64,000 bases of DNA from Paracoccaceae bacterium (lineage in GTDB: Bacteria > Pseudomonadota > Alphaproteobacteria > Rhodobacterales > Rhodobacteraceae). The position numbers were made by a program, and so were the translations under genes. Of the stretch, positions 38,957 through 47,333 are shown piece by piece. A model generated the notes under the pieces. That model searched no databases. It saw only the letters and a list, made by a program, of their open reading frames with translations, and was not told the origin of the DNA. The stretch lies in the NCBI GenBank assembly GCA_027492585.1, contig JAPUEK010000034.1, positions 34,997 through 98,996 of the forward strand, read 5' to 3'. The stretch's first letter is position 1; every line of letters starts with the position of its first letter.

Positions 38957-40243
38957 ATGACCAGACGGACCTTGAACAAAGCGGAACCCTCGCGGCGCGC
39001 AGTGCTGAAGGGCATCGGGGCGGGGCTCCTGGCCTCGACGGTGATGCCGGGGGCAGTACGGGCGCAGGGCGCGCCGATCAAGCTCGGCTTCCAGCTTCAT
39101 GTGACGGGGATCGGCGCCTCCTATGGCCGCTGGTATCAGCGCACGGCGGATGCTGCGCTCAAGATGATCAACGACGCGGGCGGCATCAACGGGCGGCCGG
39201 TGGAGATCCTCTACGAGGATGACGGCACCGATCCGAAACGCGGGGCCGAGGTGGTGGACAAGTTCGTGAACAAGCACGGCTGCGATCTGGTTTTCGGCAC
39301 GCTCTTTTCCCATGTGGTGATCGGCTCCGCCCCGCGCGCGGGGGAGCTGAAGGTGCCGTATCTCGTCTGTTCGGAAGGCTATCACGTCGCCTCGGGGATG
39401 CTGAACCGCTGGACGCTGCAACCCGGCATCACCGATGCCCGCAGCCAGATCGTCAGCATGGCGCCCTGGGTGGCGGCGAATCTCGGCAAGAAGGTCACGA
39501 TGATCTTCCCGGATTTCGCCTTTGGCCATGACCACCGCGATTTCTTCACCGCCGCCATCGCCGCGCAGGGGGGCGAGGTGATCGCCCAGATCGCCGTGCC
39601 GCCGACGGAGACGAGCTTCACCCGCTATTTCCCGCAGATCCCGGCGGATACGGAGGTGCTCTATCACGTCATGGTCGGTCCGGCGGTCCTGACCTTCGTG
39701 AAGGAGCTGGGGGAGTTCTACGGCTCCGGTCCGAAGCCCGCGATGTTCGGCTTCATCGACAGCCTGGAGGCGGTGGACATCGCCACGCCGGGGCTGGAGT
39801 TCCTCGAAGGCTCGCATTTCTGGGAAGGCCACAACCGGATGAAGCCCGCCGATGCCGGAGAGCATGAGGCCGCCTATCGCGCCGCCGTGGGGGTGGACGA
39901 CAACGGCGCTTCGGTCAGCGATCCGAAGGATGTGGCGACCTACAGCCATATGTTCTCCGCCTGGGAGACGCTTTACATCATCAAGGCCGGGATGGAGGCC
40001 TCCGGCTATCAGGGTCCCGCAGACCGCCAGAAATTCGTGGAGGCGGTGGAGGCGATGACCGAGATCCCCTACGGGATCGAGCATCCGCAAGGGGCCAAAC
40101 GCTTCAACGGCAAGACCCATCAGGTCTTCGGAACCCAGAACATCAGCCAGGTACAGGGCGGCAAGCTGGTGCGGGTCCATCAGACCAGCATCGAGGATGG
40201 ACTTTACGACGACGCGGTGGACTATACCGCGCAGCCGTTCTGA
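38957..40243 (+). CDS. ABC transporter substrate-binding protein (Liv/amide type, Tat-exported)
   Basis: 428-aa periplasmic binding protein of the Peripla_BP_6 (LivK / AmiC) family. It has a twin-arginine signal, SRRAVLK at residues 12-18 followed by a hydrophobic stretch and cleavage near VRA-QGA. The mature start APIKLGFQLHVTGIGASYG is typical. INDAGGINGRPVEILYEDDGTDPKRGAEVVDKFV is the standard N-lobe block. GSHFWEGHNRMKP and the C-terminal LVRVHQTSIEDGLYDD fit amide/urea or aromatic ligand subtypes. It heads the five-gene importer of the island and is followed by a perfect 24-bp palindrome. Confidence 0.93.
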   Translation: MTRRTLNKAEPSRRAVLKGIGAGLLASTVMPGAVRAQGAPIKLGFQLHVTGIGASYGRWYQRTADAALKMINDAGGINGRPVEILYEDDGTDPKRGAEVVDKFVNKHGCDLVFGTLFSHVVIGSAPRAGELKVPYLVCSEGYHVASGMLNRWTLQPGITDARSQIVSMAPWVAANLGKKVTMIFPDFAFGHDHRDFFTAAIAAQGGEVIAQIAVPPTETSFTRYFPQIPADTEVLYHVMVGPAVLTFVKELGEFYGSGPKPAMFGFIDSLEAVDIATPGLEFLEGSHFWEGHNRMKPADAGEHEAAYRAAVGVDDNGASVSDPKDVATYSHMFSAWETLYIIKAGMEASGYQGPADRQKFVEAVEAMTEIPYGIEHPQGAKRFNGKTHQVFGTQNISQVQGGKLVRVHQTSIEDGLYDDAVDYTAQPF

Positions 40244-40254
40244 CCGGACCCGGC

Positions 40255-40278
40255 AGGATGGGCAATATTGCCCATCCT
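40255..40278 (+). terminator. Intercistronic perfect palindrome (GGATGGGCA element)
   Basis: AGGATGGGCAAT / ATTGCCCATCCT, a perfect 24-bp palindrome 11 bases after the binding-protein stop. It matches the stem-loop after pyrF (16498-16519). The permease gene starts 10 bases later, so it is an intercistronic stem, probably shielding the binding-protein mRNA. Confidence 0.75.
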
Positions 40279-40288
40279 GTGCAATCAG

Positions 40289-41167
40289 ATGGCGTTCGGC
40301 CCCTTTCTCCTTCTTGCCCTTCTCGAAGGCACCGTGACCGCCGCGGTACTGGCCCTGACCGCGCTTGGCCTGTCGCTGGTCTTCGGCGTCATGCGCGTCG
40401 TCAATGTCGCCCATGGCGCCTTCTTCATGCTGGGCGCGGTGCTGGCCTGGTTCGTGGCGAGCCATGTGCCGGGCGCGCCCGCGCTGGGCTTCGTGGCGGC
40501 GCTGGTGCTGGCGCCGCTCGCGGTTGCGGCTCTGGCGGCGGTTGCCGACCGGCTGGTGCTGAAGCGGATCGGCTATGATCCGGAGGCGACCATCGTGGCG
40601 ACGATCGGCCTTCTCTACATCTTCGAGCAGGCGGCGCTGAGCCTTTTCGGTCCCGATGCCCGCCCGGTTCCCGCGCCCTTCACCTGGCGCATCCAGTTCC
40701 CGTGGTTCGGCTATTCCGGCTACAAGCTGTTCGTCGTCGCGGCGGCGCTGGTGGTGCTGGCGGCGGTCTGGCTGATGCTGACGCGAAGCCGCGCCGGGCT
40801 GATCATGCGGGCGACGCAGGTGGACCGGCAGACGGCCCGCGCCTTCGGTATCAATGTCGATCTGGTCTATACCGGCACCTTCGCGCTCGGCGCGGCGCTG
40901 GCGGCGCTTGGCGCGGTGCTGGTGGTGCCGATCCAGCAGGCGCATTACCTGATGGGGGGCGATCCGCTCCTGCTGTCCTTCATCGTGGTGATCATCGGCG
41001 GCCTTGGCTCCCTGCGCGGGACGCTGGTTGCGGCGCTGGTGATCGGCCTGGGCGACGGGATCATCTCGATGTTCTTCACCCCGACGCTGGCCAAGATCAT
41101 CGCAACCCTTGCCGTGGCGCTGGTGCTTGTCTTCCGCCCGCAGGGCCTGTTCGGAGCGCGGGCATGA
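40289..41167 (+). CDS. Branched-chain/amide ABC transporter permease LivH-type
   Basis: 292-aa inner-membrane permease, BPD_transp_2 family, with about 8 hydrophobic segments. LVFGVMRVVNVAHGAFFMLGA, LVLKRIGYDPEATIVATIGL and IIGGLGSLRGTLVAALVIGLGDGI are LivH hallmarks. An upstream in-frame TTG (40268) lies inside the palindrome, so the ATG at 40289 is preferred. The stop overlaps the next ATG (ATGA at 41164-41167). Confidence 0.93.
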   Translation: MAFGPFLLLALLEGTVTAAVLALTALGLSLVFGVMRVVNVAHGAFFMLGAVLAWFVASHVPGAPALGFVAALVLAPLAVAALAAVADRLVLKRIGYDPEATIVATIGLLYIFEQAALSLFGPDARPVPAPFTWRIQFPWFGYSGYKLFVVAAALVVLAAVWLMLTRSRAGLIMRATQVDRQTARAFGINVDLVYTGTFALGAALAALGAVLVVPIQQAHYLMGGDPLLLSFIVVIIGGLGSLRGTLVAALVIGLGDGIISMFFTPTLAKIIATLAVALVLVFRPQGLFGARA

Positions 41168-42108
41168 CCGAGCGGGGTAAGATCCTTCTTCTTCACGGCG
41201 GCGTGCTGCTGGCGCTCTTCGCCGCGCAATATCTGCTGCCGGCCTATCACGCCAACAACCTCGCGCGGATCATGGTGCTGGCCGTCTATGCCATGGGTTA
41301 CAATATCGCTTTCGGCTATACCGGGCTTCTGAGCCTCGGCCATGCGCTGTTCTTCGCCATGGGCATGTATGGCGCGGGCATGGCGGTCTGGCTGGTGGAA
41401 TGGACGGCGCTGCCCGCGATCGCCATGGGCCTTGCCGCGGGGGCCGTGGCGGCGGGGGCGGTGGGCCTGCTGGCGTTGCGGACGGCGGGGGTCAGCTTCA
41501 TGATCGTGACGCTGATGTTCGCGCAGGCGGGTTATCTGCTGATCCTCTACTTTGCCCGCTACACCGGCGGGGATGAAGGCTTCGTGGTCGAGGCCTTCGG
41601 GCGGCGGCCCTTCGGGCTCGATCTGGTGCAGGACGGTCCACGCTATGCGGCGGCCTTTTGCCTTTTCGCCGTGGCGCTGGCGGGCAATCTGGCGCTGGTG
41701 CGGTCGCGCTTCGGGCGGGTGATGCTGGCCATGCGCGAGAACGAGGCGCGCAGCCGGATGCTCGGCTACAACCCCTTCCGGGTGAAGCTGTTGGCGCTGG
41801 TGATCTCCGGCCTTTATGCGGGGGCGGCGGGGGCCTTCTATGCCATGCTCTTCGGCTATGTCGGCGCGAGTTTTGCCATGGTGCAATATTCGATCCTGCC
41901 CCTTCTTTACACGCTGCTGGGCGGGGCGGGCGTGGTGCTTGGCCCGCTGCTGGGGGCGGGGCTGATGTTCTACCTCATCGACATCGCCTCCGGGCTGACC
42001 TCGGCCTATCTGATGGTCGTGGGGGCGGTTCTGGTGGTTCTGGTGCTCTTTGCGCCGAAGGGCCTTCTGGGTGCGTTGCGCGAAAGGGGGCTGAAATGGC
42101 TGCCCTGA
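41164..42108 (+). CDS. Branched-chain/amide ABC transporter permease LivM-type
   Basis: 314-aa partner permease with about 9-10 hydrophobic segments. LivM hallmarks are YNIAFGYTGLLSLGHALFFAMGMYGAG, FGRVMLAMRENEARSRMLGYNPFRVKLLALVISGLYAGAAGAFYA and YTLLGGAGVVLGPLLGAGL. It overlaps the permease before it by 4 bases and the ATPase after it by 13 bases. Confidence 0.94.
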   Translation: MTERGKILLLHGGVLLALFAAQYLLPAYHANNLARIMVLAVYAMGYNIAFGYTGLLSLGHALFFAMGMYGAGMAVWLVEWTALPAIAMGLAAGAVAAGAVGLLALRTAGVSFMIVTLMFAQAGYLLILYFARYTGGDEGFVVEAFGRRPFGLDLVQDGPRYAAAFCLFAVALAGNLALVRSRFGRVMLAMRENEARSRMLGYNPFRVKLLALVISGLYAGAAGAFYAMLFGYVGASFAMVQYSILPLLYTLLGGAGVVLGPLLGAGLMFYLIDIASGLTSAYLMVVGAVLVVLVLFAPKGLLGALRERGLKWLP

Positions 42109-42830
42109 GCGAGACGCCATTGCTTGAGGCGCGCGGCCTGACCCATGCCTTCGGCGGGTTGCGGGCGGTGGATGGCGTGGATCTGAGCCTGAAACGCGGC
42201 GAGATCCACGCGCTGATCGGCCCGAACGGGGCCGGAAAGACCACGCTTGTCAGCCTTCTTTCCGGCCGCCTGCCCTTGCAGGGCGGCTTGCTCCGGCTGG
42301 AGGGGGAGGATATTTCCGCCCTGCCCGCCGAGGGCCGGGTGCGGCGCGGCATCGCCTATACGTTCCAGATCACCTCGATCTTTCCGCGTCTACCGGTCTT
42401 CGACAACGTGGCGCTTGCCGCGCAAAGCCGGGGTGCGCGCGATCTGCCTGCGGCGGTGGCGGAGGCGCTGGACCGCGTGGGCCTTGCCGATCTGACCGCG
42501 CAGGAGGCGGGATCGCTCAGCTACGGCCACCAGCGGCTGCTGGAACTTGCCATGGGGCTGGCGCTGCATCCGAAGCTCCTGATCCTCGACGAGCCGACGC
42601 AGGGCCTCGCGGCGGGGGAGATCGCGCGGTTCACCGAGCTCGTGCGGTCGCTCGTGCCGGGGATCACCGTGCTGCTGATCGAGCACAACATGGAGGTGGT
42701 GATGGCCCTTGCCGACTGCATTTCGGTGCTGAACTTCGGGCGGTTGATCGCGCAGGGCAGTCCGGAGCAGATCCGGGCCGATGCCGGGGTGCAGGCGGCC
42801 TATCTCGGGGGCGAAGATGCTGCGGGTTGA
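42096..42830 (+). CDS. Branched-chain/amide ABC transporter ATPase LivG-type
   Basis: 244-aa ATPase. Walker A GPNGAGKTT at about residues 42-50, Q-loop in YTFQITSIF, signature LSYGHQRLLELAMGL (a variant common in LivG of amide-type systems) and Walker B LLILDEPTQGLA, then LIEHNMEVVM. The ATG at 42096 follows AAAGGGGG and overlaps the LivM-type stop. Confidence 0.94.
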   Translation: MAALSETPLLEARGLTHAFGGLRAVDGVDLSLKRGEIHALIGPNGAGKTTLVSLLSGRLPLQGGLLRLEGEDISALPAEGRVRRGIAYTFQITSIFPRLPVFDNVALAAQSRGARDLPAAVAEALDRVGLADLTAQEAGSLSYGHQRLLELAMGLALHPKLLILDEPTQGLAAGEIARFTELVRSLVPGITVLLIEHNMEVVMALADCISVLNFGRLIAQGSPEQIRADAGVQAAYLGGEDAAG

Positions 42831-43512
42831 GGGGCTTTCCGCCGGTTACGGTGCCGTGCAGGTGCTGCGCGGCGTGGGCTTCGAGGCGCGGGCCGGTGAA
42901 GTCACCTGCATCATGGGGCGCAACGGGGCGGGCAAGACCACGCTGATGCGCGCGGTGATGGGGCTTCTGCCCGCGCTTGCGGGCGAGGTGCGGCTCGACG
43001 GGCGCAAGGTCAGCGACCTGCCCGCCCATCAGGTGCCGAAAGAGGGGATCGGCTATGTCCCGCAGGGGCGGCGGCTTTTCGGGCCGCTGAGCGTGGCGGA
43101 AAACCTCCAGATCGGCCTGCTGACCCGCGGCAGGGGCGCCGCGGTGCGCGATCATGTGCTGAGCCTCTTTCCCCGTCTGCGGGAGCGGCTGGATCAGACC
43201 TCCGCCACCCTGTCCGGCGGGGAGCAGCAGATGCTCGCCATCGCCCGCGCCCTGTGTCTGGAGCCGAAGGTGCTTCTGCTCGACGAGCCGACGGAGGGGC
43301 TGCAACCCTCGATGATCGGGCTGATCCGCGAGGTGGTGATGGGCCTGAAGGCGGAGGGTGTGGCGGTGGTGCTGGTGGAACAGAAGGTGGAGGCGGTGCT
43401 GCGGATGGCCGATCAGGTGGTCTTCCTCGACCGGGGCGAAGTGGCGGAGGTGCAGCCGGTCGCCGCCCTGCGCGCCGATCCGCGCCCCTTCCGCGATCAT
43501 GTGGGGGTGTGA
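42817..43512 (+). CDS. Branched-chain/amide ABC transporter ATPase LivF-type
   Basis: 231-aa ATPase, usual LivF length. It starts MLRVEGLSAGYGAVQVLRGV and has Walker A GRNGAGKTT, YVPQGRRLFGPLSVAENL, signature LSGGEQQMLAIARAL and Walker B VLLLDEPTEGLQPSM. It overlaps the LivG-type gene by 14 bases. The next ATG follows directly on its stop codon (43513), so transporter and hydrolase genes form one transcript. Confidence 0.95.
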   Translation: MLRVEGLSAGYGAVQVLRGVGFEARAGEVTCIMGRNGAGKTTLMRAVMGLLPALAGEVRLDGRKVSDLPAHQVPKEGIGYVPQGRRLFGPLSVAENLQIGLLTRGRGAAVRDHVLSLFPRLRERLDQTSATLSGGEQQMLAIARALCLEPKVLLLDEPTEGLQPSMIGLIREVVMGLKAEGVAVVLVEQKVEAVLRMADQVVFLDRGEVAEVQPVAALRADPRPFRDHVGV

Positions 43513-45534
43513 ATGGCCGGACTTGTGGCAGGGGTGGATGTCGGGGGGACCTTCACCGATCTGATGATCCTCGATCCCGCAAGCGGAGCGGTGCGGCTGG
43601 CCAAGGTGCCGACAACGCTGCCCAATCAGGCGGGCGGGGTTCTCGCGGCCTTCGAGGCGGCGGAAGCCGATCTTGCCGGGGTGGATCTGATCGTCCACGG
43701 CACCACCACCACGACCAATGCCGTGCTGGAACGGGCGCTGTCGAAGACGGGGCTGATCACCACCGAGGGTTTCCGCGACGTGCTGGAGCTGGGCCGCCGC
43801 ACCCGCCCGCAGGCCTACGGGATGACCGGGCGCTTCGTGCCGGTGATCCCGCGCGATCTGCGGCTGGAGGTGCCGGAGCGGATGGATGCCCGCGGCCGTG
43901 TCCTTACCCCGCTGGATGAGGAGGCCCTGCGCGCCGCCCTGCACCGGTTGGCGGAGGCGGGCTGCGAAAGCCTTGTCCTGCATTTCCTCCATTCCTATGC
44001 CAATCCGGCGCATGAGCTCCGCGCCGCCGAGATCGCCGCCGAGGTCTGGCCGACCCCCTATGTCACCATGGGCCATGCGCTTCTGTCCGAAAGCCGGGAG
44101 TTCGAGCGCGGGGTGACGGCGGCGGTCAATGCCTCCGTCCAGCCGCTGCTGGAGCGCTATGTGGCACGGCTGGCGGGGGAGCTGCGGGGACGGGGCTATG
44201 CCCGCGACCTGCTGGTGATGAACGGCAACGGCGGGATGGTTGCCGCCTCGAAAGTGTCGAGAGAAGCGGTGAAGACCGTGATGTCCGGCCCGGCCTCCGG
44301 CGTGATGGCGGCGGTGGCGACCGGGCGGCGGGCCGGGATGGCGAACCTGCTGACCTATGACATGGGCGGCACCTCGACCGATGTGGCGATGATCCGCGAC
44401 GGGCGGGCGCCGGTCTCCAACGAGATCGAGGTGGAATATGCCATGCCGATCCATGTGCCGATGGTCGATGTGCGGACCGTCGGGGCCGGGGGCGGCTCCA
44501 TCGCGCGGGTCGATGCCGGGGGGATGCTGCGGGTCGGTCCGGAAAGTGCCGGCTCCTACCCCGGCCCGATCTGCTACGGGCGCGGCGGAGAGCGGGTGAC
44601 GATCTCGGATGCGAACCTCCTGCTGGGCCGCCTGCCCGCCGCGCGCTTCGGTCAGGCGGCAGAGGCGGCGCGGGCGGCGATGCAGGCGCAGATCGCCACC
44701 CCGCTTGGTCTCAGCGTCGAGGCGGCGGCGGAAGCGGTCGTGCGGATCGCCAATACCCATATGGCCGGCGCGATCCGCATGGTCTCGATCTCCATGGGGG
44801 CCGATCCGCGGGATTTCGCGCTTTTCGCCTTTGGTGGGGCGGGGCCGCTTCATGCCGTGGCTCTGGCGTGCGAACTGGGCGTGCCGCGCGTGCTGATCCC
44901 GGCGCGGCCGGGCATCACCAATGCGCTCGGCTGCGTGGTCGCCGATCTGCGCCATGATTTCGTCCGCACGCTGAACCGCCCGCTGGACGGGCTGGATCTG
45001 GCGGAGGCCCATGCCGTTCTGGCCGGGCAGGAGGCGCAGGGCCGCGCGCTGATCGGGGCGGAGAAGATCGCGCTGACCGGCATCCGGGCGGAGTTTTCGG
45101 CCGATATGCAATTCATCGGCCAGACCCATCTTCTGCGGGTCGCGCTGCCCGATGCCACCCCCTCGCGCGCGCTGCTGCAGGAGCGGTTCGAGGCCGCCTA
45201 TCACGCCCGCTTCCGGGTGGAGCTGCCGGACATCCGCGCCAATCTGGTGAACCTCAACTGTTCGGTGATCGGCGCCCGGCCCGAGCCGGACCTGAGCCGC
45301 CTGATCGACCCGGCAGGACGGCAGGCAGAGGCCGCGCCCGCCTCGCACCGGCAGGTCTGGTTCGGCGGCTGGCAGGAGGTGCCGGTCTACTGGCGCGATC
45401 ACCTCCCCCTGCGGCTTGACCTGCAAGGCCCGGCGGTGATCGAGCAGATGGACACGACGCTGGTGGTGGAGCCGGGCTGCCGCGTGACCTCCGATGCGGA
45501 CGGAAACCTGATCATCGAGGTGGGCCATGCTTGA
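43513..45534 (+). CDS. hyuA: Hydantoinase/oxoprolinase family subunit A
   Basis: 673-aa subunit of an ATP-dependent ring-opening amidohydrolase, cytosolic. The N-terminus GVDVGGTFTDLMILD is the phosphate-binding start of the Hydant_A_N domain. VHGTTTTTNAVLERALSKTGLITTEGFRDVLELGRR, NGNGGMVAASKVSREAVKTVMSGPASGVMAA, YDMGGTSTDVAMI and FGGAGPLHAVALACELGVPRVLIPARPGITNALG are family blocks. Together with HyuB it hydrolyses a cyclic amide at the cost of ATP (hydantoins, 5-oxoproline and relatives). Here a reduced lactam from the upstream reductase is the likely target. Confidence 0.93.
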   Translation: MAGLVAGVDVGGTFTDLMILDPASGAVRLAKVPTTLPNQAGGVLAAFEAAEADLAGVDLIVHGTTTTTNAVLERALSKTGLITTEGFRDVLELGRRTRPQAYGMTGRFVPVIPRDLRLEVPERMDARGRVLTPLDEEALRAALHRLAEAGCESLVLHFLHSYANPAHELRAAEIAAEVWPTPYVTMGHALLSESREFERGVTAAVNASVQPLLERYVARLAGELRGRGYARDLLVMNGNGGMVAASKVSREAVKTVMSGPASGVMAAVATGRRAGMANLLTYDMGGTSTDVAMIRDGRAPVSNEIEVEYAMPIHVPMVDVRTVGAGGGSIARVDAGGMLRVGPESAGSYPGPICYGRGGERVTISDANLLLGRLPAARFGQAAEAARAAMQAQIATPLGLSVEAAAEAVVRIANTHMAGAIRMVSISMGADPRDFALFAFGGAGPLHAVALACELGVPRVLIPARPGITNALGCVVADLRHDFVRTLNRPLDGLDLAEAHAVLAGQEAQGRALIGAEKIALTGIRAEFSADMQFIGQTHLLRVALPDATPSRALLQERFEAAYHARFRVELPDIRANLVNLNCSVIGARPEPDLSRLIDPAGRQAEAAPASHRQVWFGGWQEVPVYWRDHLPLRLDLQGPAVIEQMDTTLVVEPGCRVTSDADGNLIIEVGHA

Positions 45535-47203
45535 TCCTGTCACCCTTGCCGTGCTTCAGGCCGGATTGCAGCAGGTCTGCGACGAGATGGACCTGACCTT
45601 TTCCCGCGCCGCCTTCTCCCCCGTGATCGCCGAGGCCGATGACCGCTCCGACGGCATCTATTCCGCCGAGGACGGCAGCCTGATCGCTCAGGGCTCCAAG
45701 GGCCTGCCGGTCTTCGTGGGGGTGATGCAGTTCTCCACCCGCAGCCTGATCGAGCGGATCGCCAGCGGCGAGACCGCAGCCCCGGAGCCGGGCGACATCT
45801 ATATCGTCAACGATCCCTATCTTGGCGGCACGCATCTGATGGATGTGCGCTTTGCCATGCCCTTCTACCGGGAGGGCCGGATCTTCTGCTGGCTGTCCAA
45901 CACCGGCCACTGGCCCGATACCGGCGGGGCGGTGCCGGGCGGGTTCTCGGCCTCGGCGATCAGCGCGGAGCAGGAGGGGTTGCGCCTGCCGCCGGTAAAG
46001 CTCTTCAAGCGCGGCGAGATGGACCGGGAAATCTGGCAGATCATCTGCTCCAACATCCGGGTGTCGGAGCAGCGGATCGGCGATGTGAAGGCCCAGGCCT
46101 CGGCCCTGCTCGTCGGGGCGGAGCGGCTGGCGGGCCTTCTTGACCGCTACGGCGATGCGGCGGTGACGGAGGCGATCTCCGCCCTGCGCGCGCTTGCCGC
46201 CCGGCAGATGCGCGGCATGGTCGCCCTGATCCCGGAGGGGGAGGTGACCTCCCGCGCCCATGTCGACAGCGACGGGGTGGTGAACGCGCCGCTGACCATC
46301 GCCCTGCGCCTGACCCGGCAGGGGGACCGGCTGATCTTCGATTTCAGCGGCTCCTCTCCGCCCTGCATGGGGCCGATGAACTCCGTGCAGGCGACGACCT
46401 TCTCTGCGGTCTATCTGGCGATGCGGCATGTCTTTCCCGATGTGGCGATTTCCGCCGGGGCCTTCGAGCCGCTGGAGATCACCGGCATCGCCGGCACCTT
46501 CCTCGATGCGCGCTATCCACGCCCGGTGTCCGGCTGCGCCGCCGAGGTCAGCCAGAGGATCGCCGAAGCGGTCTTTGCCGCGCTCGTGCAGGTGCTGCCG
46601 GACCGGGTGACGGCTGCGCCTGCGGGGACGAGCGGCAACTTCGGCCTTGGCGGGCATGATCCGGACAAGGGCCGGGATTATGTGATGTATCAGATTTCCG
46701 GCGGCGGCTATGGCGGCAATGCCGATCACGACGGGCTGTCGAACGGCTGCTCGACCATCGGTATCTCCAAGGCGCCGCCGGTCGAGATCATGGAGCAGAA
46801 TTACCCGGTGCTCTACCGGCGCTATGCCCTGCACGAAGGCTCCGCAGGGGCGGGAAAGCATCGGGGCGGCTTCGGTCTGGATTATGAGGTGGAACTGCTG
46901 CGGGGGGAGGCGCGGGCCTCCTTCGTGATGGACCATGGCCGTTTCGGCCCGCAGGGCGCGCAAGGCGGTGCGGCGGGCGAGGTGAACCGGGTGGAGGTGA
47001 TCCGGGGCGGCGTGGTGAGCGTACCGGAGCATCTGTCCAAGGCGCAGGATATCACGCTCGCACCCGGCGACCGGGTGCGGGTCCGCACGCCGGGCGGCGG
47101 CGGATACGGCGACCCGGCGGAGCGCGATCCGGAGCTGATCGCCGAAGACATCCGGCTTGGCCGCTATGGCGCGGCGGAAGCGGCGCGCAAATTCGGCGTG
47201 TAA
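45527..47203 (+). CDS. hyuB: Hydantoinase/oxoprolinase family subunit B
   Basis: 558-aa partner subunit (Hydantoinase_B family). It starts MLDPVTLAVLQAGLQQVCDEMDLTFSRAAFSPVIAEADDRSDGIYS, the standard opening, and contains GDIYIVNDPYLGGTHLMDVRFAMPF, FDFSGSSPPCMGPMNSV, SGCAAEVSQRIAEAVF, ISGGGYGGNADHDGLSNG and GDRVRVRTPGGGGYGDPAERDPELIAEDIRLG at the end. It overlaps hyuA by 8 bases. Last gene of the island; a palindromic type-A repeat follows. Confidence 0.94.
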   Translation: MLDPVTLAVLQAGLQQVCDEMDLTFSRAAFSPVIAEADDRSDGIYSAEDGSLIAQGSKGLPVFVGVMQFSTRSLIERIASGETAAPEPGDIYIVNDPYLGGTHLMDVRFAMPFYREGRIFCWLSNTGHWPDTGGAVPGGFSASAISAEQEGLRLPPVKLFKRGEMDREIWQIICSNIRVSEQRIGDVKAQASALLVGAERLAGLLDRYGDAAVTEAISALRALAARQMRGMVALIPEGEVTSRAHVDSDGVVNAPLTIALRLTRQGDRLIFDFSGSSPPCMGPMNSVQATTFSAVYLAMRHVFPDVAISAGAFEPLEITGIAGTFLDARYPRPVSGCAAEVSQRIAEAVFAALVQVLPDRVTAAPAGTSGNFGLGGHDPDKGRDYVMYQISGGGYGGNADHDGLSNGCSTIGISKAPPVEIMEQNYPVLYRRYALHEGSAGAGKHRGGFGLDYEVELLRGEARASFVMDHGRFGPQGAQGGAAGEVNRVEVIRGGVVSVPEHLSKAQDITLAPGDRVRVRTPGGGGYGDPAERDPELIAEDIRLGRYGAAEAARKFGV

Positions 47204-47239
47204 ACCTGCCGGCGCGGTGCGGAGGCGGGCCTTGGGATG

Positions 47240-47325
47240 CCTCCGGCGGGGATATTTGAGGCAAGATGAAAGGGCCTTCTTCTCTTCTCAAATATCCCCC
47301 GCGGAGCGTCCGCGGCTTCCGCAGC
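47240..47325 (+). repeat. Dispersed palindromic repeat A, copy 1
   Basis: Roughly 85-bp element: GCCTCCGGCGGGGATATTTGAG, an internal CCTTCTTCTCTTCTC pyrimidine run, then CAAATATCCCCCGCGGAGCGTCC. The arms GCGGGGATATTTGAG / CTCAAATATCCCC(C)GC form a long hairpin. A second copy lies in reverse orientation at 61033-61126. Both sit between convergent gene ends, here hyuB and the GH20 gene, where they can terminate both. Confidence 0.8.
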
Positions 47326-47333
47326 GGCGCGTT

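Noticed and set aside
42664..45543. 959-aa minus-strand frame opposite livF-type and hyuA genes
   Set aside because: Antisense of two clear genes on the plus strand; low-complexity His/Gly/Arg composition.
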